Below, one piece after another: positions 1 to 7,243 of a DNA stretch of 64,000 nt. The DNA comes from Ureibacillus manganicus DSM 26584 (GTDB lineage: Bacteria > Bacillota > Bacilli > Bacillales_A > Planococcaceae): positions 248,001-312,000 of the forward strand of contig NZ_JPVN01000001.1 of the NCBI RefSeq assembly GCF_000772945.1, written 5' to 3'. The notes beneath the pieces were generated by a model. That model searched no databases. It worked only from the letters and a program-made list of their open reading frames with translations, and had not been told where the DNA came from. The first letter of the stretch is position 1; each line of letters opens with the position of its first letter. Position numbers and translations under genes: made by a program.

Positions 1-91
1 TCATAATAATAGTGTACATTTACTACAAAATGTAGTGATTATCCTTCTATAGCATAACGTAGGTTTGCTTATTTCAAGCGAATATTACTAA

Positions 92-145
92 AATACGCCT
101 TGGCGTAAGTAGTGGCCTAAACTTCATTCGGTTGAAAGTATATTC
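92..145. repeat. Truncated copy of the 2050-2290 intergenic repeat
   Basis: The small palindrome TACGCCTTGGCGTA at 94-107 and the stretch CTAAACTTCATTCGGTTGAA just after it match the two ends of the longer repeat at 2050-2290 (GCGCCTTGGCGTAT and CTAACTTCATTCTGTTCGAA). The middle hairpins are missing, so this looks like a deletion derivative. The rest of 1-263 holds nothing else I can name. Confidence 0.5.
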
Positions 146-263
146 AATTAAAAATCGTATCTTTGGCAAAATCTTATCACAATTATTTAACAAGAGACTA
201 CTTCTGGATAGAAGTTCATGCTATAGAGCAAGGGGTACATTTTAAAAAAGGGGGCAATTTTAT

Positions 264-413
264 ATGATTTCGACTGATACTTGGTGGGAGCAAATATTTT
301 CTGGACCATTGTCCGTTGGTCTAAATGAGGAAAAAACACATCTATTAGAAGACGAATCTTTTTTATTCTTAACAGAAGAACAATTGCCACATGAAGAAAC
401 ACAAACTGAATAG
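264..413 (+). CDS. Small acidic hypothetical protein (49 aa)
   Basis: An ATG at 264 follows an AAAAAAGGGGG Shine-Dalgarno-like run with about 9 nt spacing. It opens a 49-residue frame beginning MISTDTWWEQIFSGPL and ending in an acidic tail (EEQLPHEETQTE). The protein has no membrane segment and only a few basic residues. I do not recognise the family. A longer minus-strand frame overlaps here, but it has no convincing ribosome site. The short frame with a good ribosome site is the more likely gene, though this rests on the ribosome site alone. Confidence 0.4.
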   Translation: MISTDTWWEQIFSGPLSVGLNEEKTHLLEDESFLFLTEEQLPHEETQTE

Positions 414-505
414 ACATTGATTAAGTTGATTTTAAAAAATTAATAGGATTTGCTATTATTTCCTCCTCGTTATTAATATAATTTAATATGAGGAGGGATA
501 ATTCT

Positions 506-1000
506 GTGAGAAAATTTAATTTAATTTTTATGTTAATATTGACGCTATTTATCGTTGTTGGATTAGTTGGCGTTTTCATTAATGATACAGACCCGTTTAC
601 AAATTTAAATGACTTACCAGAGATAGAGTCTATGAATAGAGCACCAGGATATTCTACAATGATGACAGTAGCATCAATTGTTGAAAATGAAATATCTGAA
701 GATGCAATTCTCGATTTGCAAGTGTCTCCAACAGGTGAAGAAGAACATGTGTCGTTAAAACTCCTTAGTAAAGACATTTTAACTGAAGAAAACTTATTAA
801 GAGAAACTTATCCAATTTTACTTCAATCCTCAGAGGTCGAAAAGATTACCTCAATAACAGTGTCATGGAACTTAGATGAAAAACTCACTGTGATGTCCTT
901 AACTTTAGACAAATCTGATTTAGAGCATATTATGTTAGAAAACTACTCTACAATTCCATCTATTGCTGAAAATTATTATAAACATGAATCTATGGACTAA
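506..1000 (+). CDS. Hypothetical membrane-anchored protein
   Basis: The GTG at 506 is chosen as start because AGGAGGG lies at 491-497 with ideal spacing; the upstream ATG at 488 would precede that site. The 164-residue product has one N-terminal hydrophobic helix (about residues 5-25, FNLIFMLILTLFIVVGLVGV) without a clear lipobox or cleavage site. About 135 polar, acidic residues follow and should lie outside the membrane. There is no recognisable domain. It is monocistronic and followed directly by a strong terminator. Function unknown. Confidence 0.7.
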   Translation: MRKFNLIFMLILTLFIVVGLVGVFINDTDPFTNLNDLPEIESMNRAPGYSTMMTVASIVENEISEDAILDLQVSPTGEEEHVSLKLLSKDILTEENLLRETYPILLQSSEVEKITSITVSWNLDEKLTVMSLTLDKSDLEHIMLENYSTIPSIAENYYKHESMD

Positions 1001-1001
1001 A

Positions 1002-1038
1002 AAAACAAGGTTCCCTAAGTTTGGGAAACCTTGTTTTA
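1002..1038 (+). terminator. Rho-independent terminator after the 506-1000 gene
   Basis: AAAACAAGGTTCCC pairs with GGGAAACCTTGTTTT across a short loop, with one unpaired base, and runs into TTTTATTTA. It starts two bases after the stop codon. Confidence 0.85.
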
Positions 1039-1049
1039 TTTAGAGCAAA

Positions 1050-1381
1050 CAGGCTGGGACATAAGTGAAAAGGTGCGGTCCATCAATATAGATTGTATCT
1101 TTTTGATATAGTGACGTTCGTTTCCGATGCATGTCTTCGCGCATCCAAGGGAAGCCATGAGCCTCCGGGAGCTAAAGCTCTCCGGGGTCTCATGACTGCT
1201 TCTACGTCCTGCAGGACAAGGAATGCTTCCTTGAATAATCATCGCAACGAGAAAATGCTTTAGCATTTTCGAGAGAGTCTTCGCATGCCTCGGAAGCGAC
1301 GCCTTTCTAATAAAGCGTTAACAGATTTTTATTATACGTAATACGGACTTTTGGTTGAAAACTATCTTTTGTCCCAGCCTG
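1050..1381. repeat. 332-bp intergenic repeat with 12-bp inverted ends (copy 1)
   Basis: The element begins CAGGCTGGGACA (1050-1061) and ends with its perfect complement TGTCCCAGCCTG (1370-1381). Inside are several hairpins: GGGAGCTAAAGCTCTCC, the palindrome TCCTGCAGGA, and GAAAATGCTTTAGCATTTTC. A second copy of nearly equal length lies at 61046-61378. It carries no credible gene. It stops two bases before the stop codon of the YutG gene on the minus strand, so it forms that gene's 3' untranslated region. GC content is higher than in the surroundings. Confidence 0.9.
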
Positions 1382-1383
1382 TA

Positions 1384-1956
1384 TCAAATACTTTCTTCGT
1401 CTGTATCTAAAGCCACTGGTGGAACATCTGCGAAAGTGTCTCCTTCTTCTTCTAGGTCACGCATATTATGTGCGATTCTAGAGGCAGCACTAGCAGCAAT
1501 GCTTGCAACAAGATCATCTAAAAATGTATTAACTGATTCTCCGGCTTTTGTATCTAATTTCTTGATAATGCCAATTTTCTCTTTATCTAAATGACCGTAA
1601 GTTGTGAGTGCGATGCTCCCATAAGTTAAAACGGATCCAAGTGCTAATGTCTCATCAACACCAAATAACCCCTCATCAGACTCCACAATTTGTTGCAATG
1701 GATAAGATAACATTTTCTTTTCTGCAAGTTCATCAAGTTCAACACCAACTAAAACTGCATGTTGAACTTCCCGTTTACGTAAAACCCGAGATACCGATGT
1801 GATACAATGCTCCAATTCCAGTCCATCATTGTATTTTTTTTGCATTTCATAAACGATTTCCGCGATATCTTCGATTTTCACACCACGTCGCTCTAGAGCA
1901 TCTTTTGCAGCTTTCGTAACATCATTTGAATGTACGCGCGAATTTTTATCATCCAT
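1384..1956 (-). CDS. yutG: Phosphatidylglycerophosphatase A-related protein (YutG family)
   Basis: The 190-residue product matches the YutG/PgpA family of small helical phosphatases: RRGVKIEDIAEIVYEMQKK near the N-terminus and a later GSVLTYGSIALTTYGHLDKEK segment. PgpA-type enzymes dephosphorylate phosphatidylglycerophosphate to phosphatidylglycerol, but the soluble YutG branch is poorly characterised, so the substrate is inferred. The family core lies at about residues 15-160, followed by an acidic tail (DLEEEGDTFADVPP). The start codon is preceded by AAAGAGAGG. The 332-bp repeat begins just after its stop codon. Confidence 0.75.
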   Translation of the reverse strand: MDDKNSRVHSNDVTKAAKDALERRGVKIEDIAEIVYEMQKKYNDGLELEHCITSVSRVLRKREVQHAVLVGVELDELAEKKMLSYPLQQIVESDEGLFGVDETLALGSVLTYGSIALTTYGHLDKEKIGIIKKLDTKAGESVNTFLDDLVASIAASAASRIAHNMRDLEEEGDTFADVPPVALDTDEESI

Positions 1957-2049
1957 TAAAATTACCTCTCTTTAGTTTTATTTAATTTCCGTACATATAG
2001 CCTATCTCTATAGTACACGTCAATAATTCAATGTGATACAATTAATCAA

Positions 2050-2290
2050 ATGCGCCTTGGCGTATTTGAGCCCAGATTTTATCGAGCTAAGGCCAACAGG
2101 ATGTTGGTCACTTAGACGTTGCCACAGGACGTGGCGCTCTTAGTCTAAGTTCATCTTTTCAAACTTTAAAAATCTGTGGCATCCGCCGGAGGCTAACTTC
2201 ATTCTGTTCGAACCCCCAAGCAAATAGATTTAATGTTTGCATACAACTCACCACTAATAGAAATTAGTAACTTAAGCTGAATGAAGTTAA
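2050..2290. repeat. Structured intergenic repeat with two AGGA-loop hairpins
   Basis: The block contains nested inverted repeats: GCGCCTTGGCGT at 2052-2063; GCCAAC-AGGAT-GTTGGT around 2092-2108; GCCAC-AGGAC-GTGGC at 2121-2135, enclosed by the 8-bp stem ACTTAGAC/GTCTAAGT (2110-2117/2143-2150). CCAGATTTT near 2073 can pair with AAAATCTGTGG near 2170. TAACTTCATTC (2194-2204) pairs exactly with GAATGAAGTTA (2279-2289). A truncated copy lies at 92-145. There is no coding frame. It ends just upstream of the yjcH ribosome site. Confidence 0.75.
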
Positions 2291-2317
2291 ATAGTACTTA
2301 TGTAAGGAGGCATGAAT

Positions 2318-3040
2318 GTGGAAAAGGGAACGATTAATGACATTGCTTTTTACAGTGAATCGCTACAAGAAGAAATTGAATTATTAGTATATGTTCCAGC
2401 GAATTATACACCTCTAAATAAATATAACATTTTACTTGCTTCTGATGGAAAAGATTACTTCCAATTAGGAGGTATTACAAAATTAGCTGACGAATTGATT
2501 AATGAATTTGAAATTGAGAACATAATTATAGTTGGAATCCCATATAAAAATATACATGACCGAAAAAGTAAATACATTCCAACTGGCGAAAAACACGAAG
2601 CTTACTTACGATTTTTAGCTCATGAACTTGTACCCTTTATAGATAGAGAATATTCAACACTACAAATGGGGTCAACCCGTGGGCTAATTGGAGATTCGAT
2701 GGCAGCAACAGTATCATTATTAGCAGCTTTAAAATATCCAAACATATTTAGTAAAACTATTTTACAATCACCTTACGTTGACGAAAATGTATTAGAAATT
2801 GTTCAAGAGTCTCAAGCTCATAATCACATCTCGATTTACCACATTATTGGTAAAGAGGAAATTGAAGTACTCACAACAGATAAAACGATCAAAGATTTCT
2901 TAACACCAAACAGAAAGCTACATCAACTTTTAACCGAAAAAGGATATAAAACATTCTATGAAGAATTTGAGGGAAATCATACTTGGAAATATTGGAAGCC
3001 AGATTTACGAAGGGCATTAATAGAAAATTTTTCTTACTAG
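2318..3040 (+). CDS. yjcH: Putative esterase, alpha/beta hydrolase (YjcH)
   Basis: A member of the esterase-D-like alpha/beta hydrolase group. The likely nucleophile elbow is GDSMA (about residue 125), the region following the strand LLASDGKDYF near residue 45 is typical of the group, and the histidine in EGNHTWKYW near the C-terminus is the probable catalytic base. TAAGGAGG at 2303-2310 sits only one base before the ATG at 2312, so the GTG at 2318 is the better start (240 aa). It is followed by yjcG and yjcF, the same trio as in B. subtilis but with an unknown physiological substrate. The elbow has Ala where many esterases have Gly. Confidence 0.8.
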   Translation: MEKGTINDIAFYSESLQEEIELLVYVPANYTPLNKYNILLASDGKDYFQLGGITKLADELINEFEIENIIIVGIPYKNIHDRKSKYIPTGEKHEAYLRFLAHELVPFIDREYSTLQMGSTRGLIGDSMAATVSLLAALKYPNIFSKTILQSPYVDENVLEIVQESQAHNHISIYHIIGKEEIEVLTTDKTIKDFLTPNRKLHQLLTEKGYKTFYEEFEGNHTWKYWKPDLRRALIENFSY

Positions 3041-3116
3041 AGGGCTATAAATTTCGTATCTAGAGTCACTTTTGTTATACTTAAAATTAAGAAAATTCAA
3101 ATAAGGAGGTATAGTT

Positions 3117-3635
3117 ATGAAATATGGAATTGTTGCTTTTCCTTCAAAAAAAATCCAGGATTTAGCGAATACTTATCGCAAGCGTTATGATTCACACTAC
3201 TCTAAAGTAACACCTCATATAACATTGAAAGAAGCATTCGAGGTGGAAGATGTAGATATTCAGGCTATCTCTGAAAAAATATCATCTATTGCAAAAAAAT
3301 ATGCACCGTTAAAAATCCATGCCTCACGCATCAGCTCGTTCTTCCCTATTACTAATGTAATATATTTCAAAATTGAACCTACTGAACAATTAACTAATTT
3401 ACACGATGAGTTACACAGTGAAATTAAAATCGGTAAACCTAGACATGTTTTTGTACCGCATATTACAATCGCACAAGACATCACTGCATCTGAGCATGAT
3501 GATGTTTACGGACAATTACGCATGGTTGGTGTTAACCAACAAGATACAATTGACCGTATCCATTTACTTTATCAGCTTGAAGATGGATCATGGACAACTT
3601 ATGAAACCTATAAGTTAACTGGAGATGAAATTTAA
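3117..3635 (+). CDS. yjcG: 2'-5' RNA ligase family / 2H phosphoesterase (YjcG)
   Basis: The 172-residue protein carries the paired HxT motifs that define the 2H phosphoesterase fold: TPHITLKEAF at about residues 33-42 and VPHITIAQDI at about 115-124. The two histidines should face each other in the active cleft and act on 2',3'-cyclic or 2'-5'-linked nucleotide phosphodiesters; the real substrate of YjcG is not known. The ribosome site AAGGAGGT lies 6 nt before the ATG. The stop codon is 2 nt before the GTG of yjcF, so the two are translationally coupled. Confidence 0.9.
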   Translation: MKYGIVAFPSKKIQDLANTYRKRYDSHYSKVTPHITLKEAFEVEDVDIQAISEKISSIAKKYAPLKIHASRISSFFPITNVIYFKIEPTEQLTNLHDELHSEIKIGKPRHVFVPHITIAQDITASEHDDVYGQLRMVGVNQQDTIDRIHLLYQLEDGSWTTYETYKLTGDEI

Positions 3636-3637
3636 TA

Positions 3638-4102
3638 GTGTATACAGTAGAAAAAGTCGAAACAAAACAACAATTGGAACTTGCCTTTAAAGTTAGAAAA
3701 AAAGTTTTCGTAGATGAACAGGGCGTTCCTGAACATTTAGAATTAGATGAATATGATAAAACTGCAACGCATTTCATTATTCTTGATGGCGATCAAGTAA
3801 TAGCAGCCGCACGTATTAGAGAATATGAACCTAAAGTTGGTAAAATCGAAAGAGTATGTGTGTTATCTGAGTATCGTGGAAAAAGAATTGGTATTCTAAT
3901 GATGAATGAAGTGGAAAAATATGCAATAGAAAATAATTTTAGCAAACTGAAGTTAAATGCTCAATCATACGCTATTCCCTTCTATGAGAAATTGAGCTAT
4001 GTCGTTAGCTCTCCAGAGTTTTTAGATGCTGGGATACCTCATCGTTCAATGGAAAAATCACTTTTAGATGCCCATAGTTCCACTGAAAAATTAGCAAATT
4101 AA
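3638..4102 (+). CDS. yjcF: GNAT family N-acetyltransferase (YjcF)
   Basis: A 154-residue GNAT-fold acetyltransferase. The N-terminal VRKKVFVDEQGVPEHLELDE stretch is the ElaA/YjcF-type opening. The acetyl-CoA-binding motif A follows as KIERVCVLSEYRGKRIGILMM (about residues 68-88), then FYEKLSY in motif B. The start is GTG at 3638, using a GGAG inside the end of yjcG. Such proteins transfer acetyl from acetyl-CoA to an amine; the acceptor is unknown. It is the last gene of the yjcHGF operon, before a terminator-like hairpin. Confidence 0.88.
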   Translation: MYTVEKVETKQQLELAFKVRKKVFVDEQGVPEHLELDEYDKTATHFIILDGDQVIAAARIREYEPKVGKIERVCVLSEYRGKRIGILMMNEVEKYAIENNFSKLKLNAQSYAIPFYEKLSYVVSSPEFLDAGIPHRSMEKSLLDAHSSTEKLAN

Positions 4103-4137
4103 TACGCTATAATTTTCTTTGATTTCCCTTTTATAAA

Positions 4138-4176
4138 AAGCAAAGGCTGCTGCTTAAAAGCAACTGCCTTTTTTTG
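4138..4176 (+). terminator. Terminator after yjcHGF
   Basis: AAAGGCTGCTGCTT can pair imperfectly with AAGCAACTGCCTTT and is followed by seven T residues. The stem has mismatches. Confidence 0.6.
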
Positions 4177-4191
4177 GTGTGACTAACAATC

Positions 4192-4335
4192 GCGAGCGCC
4201 TTCCACTTTTCGTTTGTCTAGTTCCAGGCGCTAGCTCCTCGAAAACTTCAGAACTGCCATCAAGGGCAAAGAGCGCGCCCTTGTTGGCAGTTCTTCCAGT
4301 TTTTTTCGGAGCTGGGCGAGCGCCTTCCACTTTTA
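4192..4335. repeat. Intergenic long-hairpin repeat with direct-repeat ends
   Basis: GCGAGCGCCTTCCACTTTT occurs at both ends (4192-4210 and 4316-4334). Between them, AGCTCCTCGAAAACT (4233-4247) pairs with AGTTTTTTTCGGAGCT (4298-4313). Nested inside are AGAACTGCCA/TGGCAGTTCT and CAAGGGC/GCCCTTG, giving one long hairpin of about 80 nt. GC content is well above the surroundings. It fills the gap between the convergent yjcF and spoVIF genes. From general knowledge, similar GAGCGCCTTCC blocks occur between genes in many Bacillaceae. Confidence 0.75.
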
Positions 4336-4336
4336 G

Positions 4337-4588
4337 TTATTGTTTCATCATTTTTTCAATTTTGCTGAAATCTAATGCGTTTCCATCTTTTACAATAGAT
4401 TGCACAATCTTATCTTCTAAATCTCGCGTAATTGGTTTTTTTGCTAATTTACTAACACGTTGAACAATTTTACGAACTTGTTTCTCGTTTTTAAAATCTG
4501 CATTTTGAATCGCATTAGCTAGTTCAAAAATATCTTCCATTCCTACGCCTGTTTTATTTTCAATTTGTTTAAAAAAAGGGTTTTGCAT
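4337..4588 (-). CDS. spoVIF: Stage VI sporulation protein F (SpoVIF/YjcC)
   Basis: The 83-residue product starts MQNPFFKQIENKTGVGMEDI and continues with the KQVRKIVQRVSKLAKKPIT core of the SpoVIF family. In B. subtilis this small protein is made under sigma-K in the mother cell and is needed for proper coat assembly and resistance. AGGAGGGAGA precedes the chosen ATG at 4588; a longer reading upstream would bypass this site. It is next to yjcZ and the spoVA operon, in line with a sporulation block. Confidence 0.9.
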   Translation of the reverse strand: MQNPFFKQIENKTGVGMEDIFELANAIQNADFKNEKQVRKIVQRVSKLAKKPITRDLEDKIVQSIVKDGNALDFSKIEKMMKQ

Positions 4589-4610
4589 TTTCTCCCTCCT
4601 AACAATAACC

Positions 4611-4769
4611 CTACCAGCAAACAACACTTCCAACGATGATTAAAAGAATAAATAATACTACGATTAATACAAACATTGAGTTGTTTTTGCCGCCATGATC
4701 ACAGTAATCATTCCCCATATCATATGCAGGACTTACTTGATTGCAACCACAAAAATTGTTATTCCACAT
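4611..4769 (-). CDS. yjcZ: YjcZ family tiny sporulation membrane protein
   Basis: A 52-residue frame starting MWNNNFCGCNQ and ending with a single hydrophobic helix (FVLIVVLFILLIIVGSVVCW). This polar, Cys/Gly-containing head plus C-terminal helix is the hallmark of the tiny YjcZ-type proteins of spore formers. AGGAGGGG lies about 7 nt upstream of the ATG. It lies 22 bp upstream of spoVIF on the same strand. Molecular role unknown; members are expressed during sporulation. Confidence 0.9.
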   Translation of the reverse strand: MWNNNFCGCNQVSPAYDMGNDYCDHGGKNNSMFVLIVVLFILLIIVGSVVCW

Positions 4770-4834
4770 AAAAAAATCCCCTCCTTTCACTTTTTATCCT
4801 ATGCAAGGGTCAAAGTAAAAGTCGGGGTATTCGT

Positions 4835-5203
4835 CTAGTTTGCTTTTCCTTTTGGTTTAAAAATAAATGCTGCGATAAATCCAAATACGATTGCCGCGCT
4901 AATTCCAGAGCTTGTCACTTCAAACATACCTGTAAGTACACCTACCCAGCCATGCTTTTGGGCTTCTGCAATTGCGCCTTGAGTTAGAGAATGTCCAAAC
5001 GAAGTAATTGGGATAGTTGCACCTGCTCCTGCTAGATCAATAAGCGGTTGATATAAACCAAGACCTGAAAGAATCGCACCAGCAACTACTAAAATTGAAA
5101 GCGTATGCCCAGGTGTTAGCTTTCCAAAGTCCATTATTAACTGACCAATTAAACAGATGAACCCTCCAATTACAAACGCTAAGAGAAAATCAATGAATAT
5201 CAT
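4835..5203 (-). CDS. spoVAE: Stage V sporulation protein AE (SpoVAEb type)
   Basis: A 122-residue integral membrane protein of the SpoVAC/AE family, with repeated hydrophobic segments and the motif [19 protein letters not shown] that resembles GAGSAVPVTGFGNA in SpoVAC next door. SpoVA proteins form the channel that moves Ca-dipicolinate into the forespore and out at germination. The ATG at 5203 is preferred because GGAGTGAGG lies just upstream; a GTG at 5215 that overlaps the spoVAD stop is the alternative. Third structural gene of a compact spoVAC-AD-AE operon. Confidence 0.92.
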   Translation of the reverse strand: MIFIDFLLAFVIGGFICLIGQLIMDFGKLTPGHTLSILVVAGAILSGLGLYQPLIDLAGAGATIPITSFGHSLTQGAIAEAQKHGWVGVLTGMFEVTSSGISAAIVFGFIAAFIFKPKGKAN

Positions 5204-5211
5204 GTTTTGCC

Positions 5212-6207
5212 TCACTCCATCGTTAGTTCAATTGCATGTGCAGTACATGGGATAGATTCACCTTGTTGGAAAGAAAGTGGTGAAAGTAGTGCACCTGTGG
5301 CACATAATAATACCCGTTTAAATCGACCACTTTTCAATTGTTGAATAATGTAACTAAAATACACAGCTGCAGAACATCCTGCACCACTAGCACCTGCTTG
5401 AAAGGCTTGATCTTCTCCATAGAACTCCGCGCCTGCATCTCTTAGTAACTGTAACTCCTCTGGTGTTACTCCTGCTTGTGCGAACATCGCTTTCAGTATT
5501 TTTAATCCAATTTTCCCTAAATCACCAGTCATAATCAGGTCATAATCTTGAAACTTTTGATTTCGCTTTTTCAGATGGGCAACGATGGTATCATAAGCAG
5601 CAGGGGCCATTGCGCCACCCATATGAAACGGATTTGTATCTCCATAATCAACTACCTTCCCAACTGTTGCAGCTACAATAGAGGGATATTCTGGATTGTG
5701 TTTCCCTACTAACGCATATCCTGCAGCTGTTACAGTCCATTGTGCAGTTGCTGGCTTTTTAGCACCATAATAATTCGGATATCGGAATTGCTTTTCAATC
5801 GCATTATGTTGGCTTGCAGCCCCAGCAATAGCTAATTGGGATGCTCCCAATTCTGTTAACAAACTTGCAATAATAACAGAAGAAACTGAAGTAGCACATG
5901 CCGAAAATAATCCTATAAATGAAATAGCGAGTTCCCTTGCTGCAAAATTTGATGGTGTCATTTGATTGACTAAATCTCCACTTAGAAAAAAATCGACATC
6001 TAAATTTTTAATATTCGCTTTCTTCATGACAATATCACATGCATCTAAAATCATCGTGGAGTGACCTTGTTCGTTAGTCTTTTCATTCCATCGTTCATCT
6101 TCGACAATTGAGTCAAAATACGAATAAAAGACACTTTTCTTTTCTAAGGGACCTGCAACAGCGCCATTAGCTAAAATGGAGGGTTTAGATTTAAATTCGA
6201 TTACCAT
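5212..6207 (-). CDS. spoVAD: Stage V sporulation protein AD
   Basis: The 331-residue product has the thiolase-like fold of SpoVAD, a soluble SpoVA component known to bind dipicolinic acid. Visible signatures are [16 protein letters not shown] near residue 50, [18 protein letters not shown] near 100, [13 protein letters not shown] near 195 and [18 protein letters not shown] near 270. Length is normal for the family. Its start overlaps the end of spoVAC by 7 bp and its stop abuts the spoVAE start, so the three are translated together. Confidence 0.95.
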   Translation of the reverse strand: MVIEFKSKPSILANGAVAGPLEKKSVFYSYFDSIVEDERWNEKTNEQGHSTMILDACDIVMKKANIKNLDVDFFLSGDLVNQMTPSNFAARELAISFIGLFSACATSVSSVIIASLLTELGASQLAIAGAASQHNAIEKQFRYPNYYGAKKPATAQWTVTAAGYALVGKHNPEYPSIVAATVGKVVDYGDTNPFHMGGAMAPAAYDTIVAHLKKRNQKFQDYDLIMTGDLGKIGLKILKAMFAQAGVTPEELQLLRDAGAEFYGEDQAFQAGASGAGCSAAVYFSYIIQQLKSGRFKRVLLCATGALLSPLSFQQGESIPCTAHAIELTME

Positions 6208-6656
6208 TGTACAACACCTATCGTTACGAGTATTAGTTTAATGAGGGCAACAAAAAAGGCAGATGCTACCCCAAATAGGATTACTGAACCGGCTAGTTTA
6301 AAGATGTTTCCACCTATACCGAGAACAACTCCTTCTGTACGATGCTCAATTGCAGCTGATATTACTGCATTACCGAACCCTGTAACAGGAACCGCACTAC
6401 CTGCTCCAGCAAATTGACCTAATTTTTTATATAATCCAAACCCAGTTAACAACATTGATAAGAATATCATAGTAGAAACAGTTGGATTACCAACAGTCTT
6501 TTCAGTAAAGTCAAAGAAGATGATATAAAAATATGTGATTGCATGTCCTATAGTGCAAATAATTCCACCTACAAAAAATGCTATTAAGGCGTTCTTCATA
6601 TAAGGTGTTGGAGGAGTAATCTGCTGTTCAAGATTTTTATACTGTTCTTGTTCCAT
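6201..6656 (-). CDS. spoVAC: Stage V sporulation protein AC
   Basis: A 151-residue membrane protein with about four hydrophobic segments and the family motif GQFAGAGSAVPVTGFGNAVISAA. In B. subtilis SpoVAC is a mechanosensitive-type channel of the forespore inner membrane that passes Ca-dipicolinate. Its ATG overlaps the stop of the upstream lipoprotein gene (TAATG), showing co-translation. spoVAA, spoVAB and spoVAF are absent here, giving the short form of the operon. Confidence 0.95.
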   Translation of the reverse strand: MEQEQYKNLEQQITPPTPYMKNALIAFFVGGIICTIGHAITYFYIIFFDFTEKTVGNPTVSTMIFLSMLLTGFGLYKKLGQFAGAGSAVPVTGFGNAVISAAIEHRTEGVVLGIGGNIFKLAGSVILFGVASAFFVALIKLILVTIGVVQW

Positions 6657-7060
6657 TACGTTTCCTCCTTTTCTAATTCTTTTAATTTCTTTACTTTGTC
6701 ATTTACTTTTTGTTGATCTTTTTCTTCCATAAGTTTGTTCGCTTCCCAAAATAACTTATAATCTGCAGAAACTAATACATCAAACTCTGTAAAACGTTCT
6801 TCAAACTGTTTGGTTAACTCTTTTTCGATTTTTTCTTTTTTATAGTCTAGCCATGGTTTCGCTTGAACGGCTACAAGCAATTGTTGATCTACAAATATTG
6901 CAGTTCCACTATAAACATCTTCATTACTATCCAGCACTTCTCGTACTTCAACACGTTTTTGTGCATCATCCAAAACGTCATATACTTCAATCGTTTTCTC
7001 ATTACCAGAACAGCCTGTTAGTAATAAAGGGACGAAAAAGAAAAATGCCATTTTTTTCAA
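6656..7060 (-). CDS. YhcN/YlaJ family sporulation lipoprotein
   Basis: The first 16 residues (MKKMAFFFFVPLLLTG) are a lipoprotein signal with lipobox LLTGC, so the mature 118-residue protein should be anchored through its first Cys. Its body (TAIFVDQQLLVAVQAKP, then a charged coiled-coil tail) fits the YhcN/YlaJ family of spore inner-membrane lipoproteins, some of which affect germination or outgrowth. It is the first gene of the spoVA operon, overlaps spoVAC by one base, and lies 22 bp downstream of a good sigma-G-type promoter. Confidence 0.82.
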   Translation of the reverse strand: MKKMAFFFFVPLLLTGCSGNEKTIEVYDVLDDAQKRVEVREVLDSNEDVYSGTAIFVDQQLLVAVQAKPWLDYKKEKIEKELTKQFEERFTEFDVLVSADYKLFWEANKLMEEKDQQKVNDKVKKLKELEKEET

Positions 7061-7082
7061 AATTCAACCCCCTTTTTGTAGT

Positions 7083-7112
7083 TATTATTCTCGTTTTAGA
7101 AAGAATCTATTC
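7083..7112 (-). promoter_or_regulatory. Sigma-G type promoter of the spoVA operon
   Basis: On the minus strand GAATA (7108-7112) matches the forespore -35 consensus GHATR fully. After 18 bp, AATAATA (7083-7089) matches the -10 CATnMTA in six of seven positions. The start codon of the first spoVA-operon gene follows at 7060. Sigma-G (or sigma-F) control agrees with known spoVA regulation. Confidence 0.65.
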
Positions 7113-7200
7113 TATATATATTTGCAATTACATTTACATAAATATTTAGGCCAAAATTTAGCGCCTATAGTCAAACGCCCTGTTTCAAATTTCAAAACGA

Positions 7201-7209
7201 CATATTGTA
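7201..7209 (+). promoter_or_regulatory. Possible sigma-K -10 element for the CotY/Z gene
   Basis: CATATTGTA matches the sigma-K -10 consensus CATAnnnTA exactly and lies 35 bp before the coat-gene start. I see no convincing AC at the -35 distance, so support is partial. Confidence 0.35.
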
Positions 7210-7243
7210 GATTGAAGCAAATAACAAGAGGGGTGAATTTAAA

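Noticed and set aside
187-417. 76-residue minus-strand frame near the left end
   Set aside because: Hydrophobic and Phe-rich as expected from reading the reverse strand of an acidic frame; the plus-strand frame has the better ribosome site.
1036-1266. A 76-residue minus-strand frame similar to one at 61079-61294
   Set aside because: The shared MLKHFLVAMIIQGSIPCPAG sequence comes only from the 332-bp repeat. There is no ribosome site, and the differences fit hairpin pairing, not codons.
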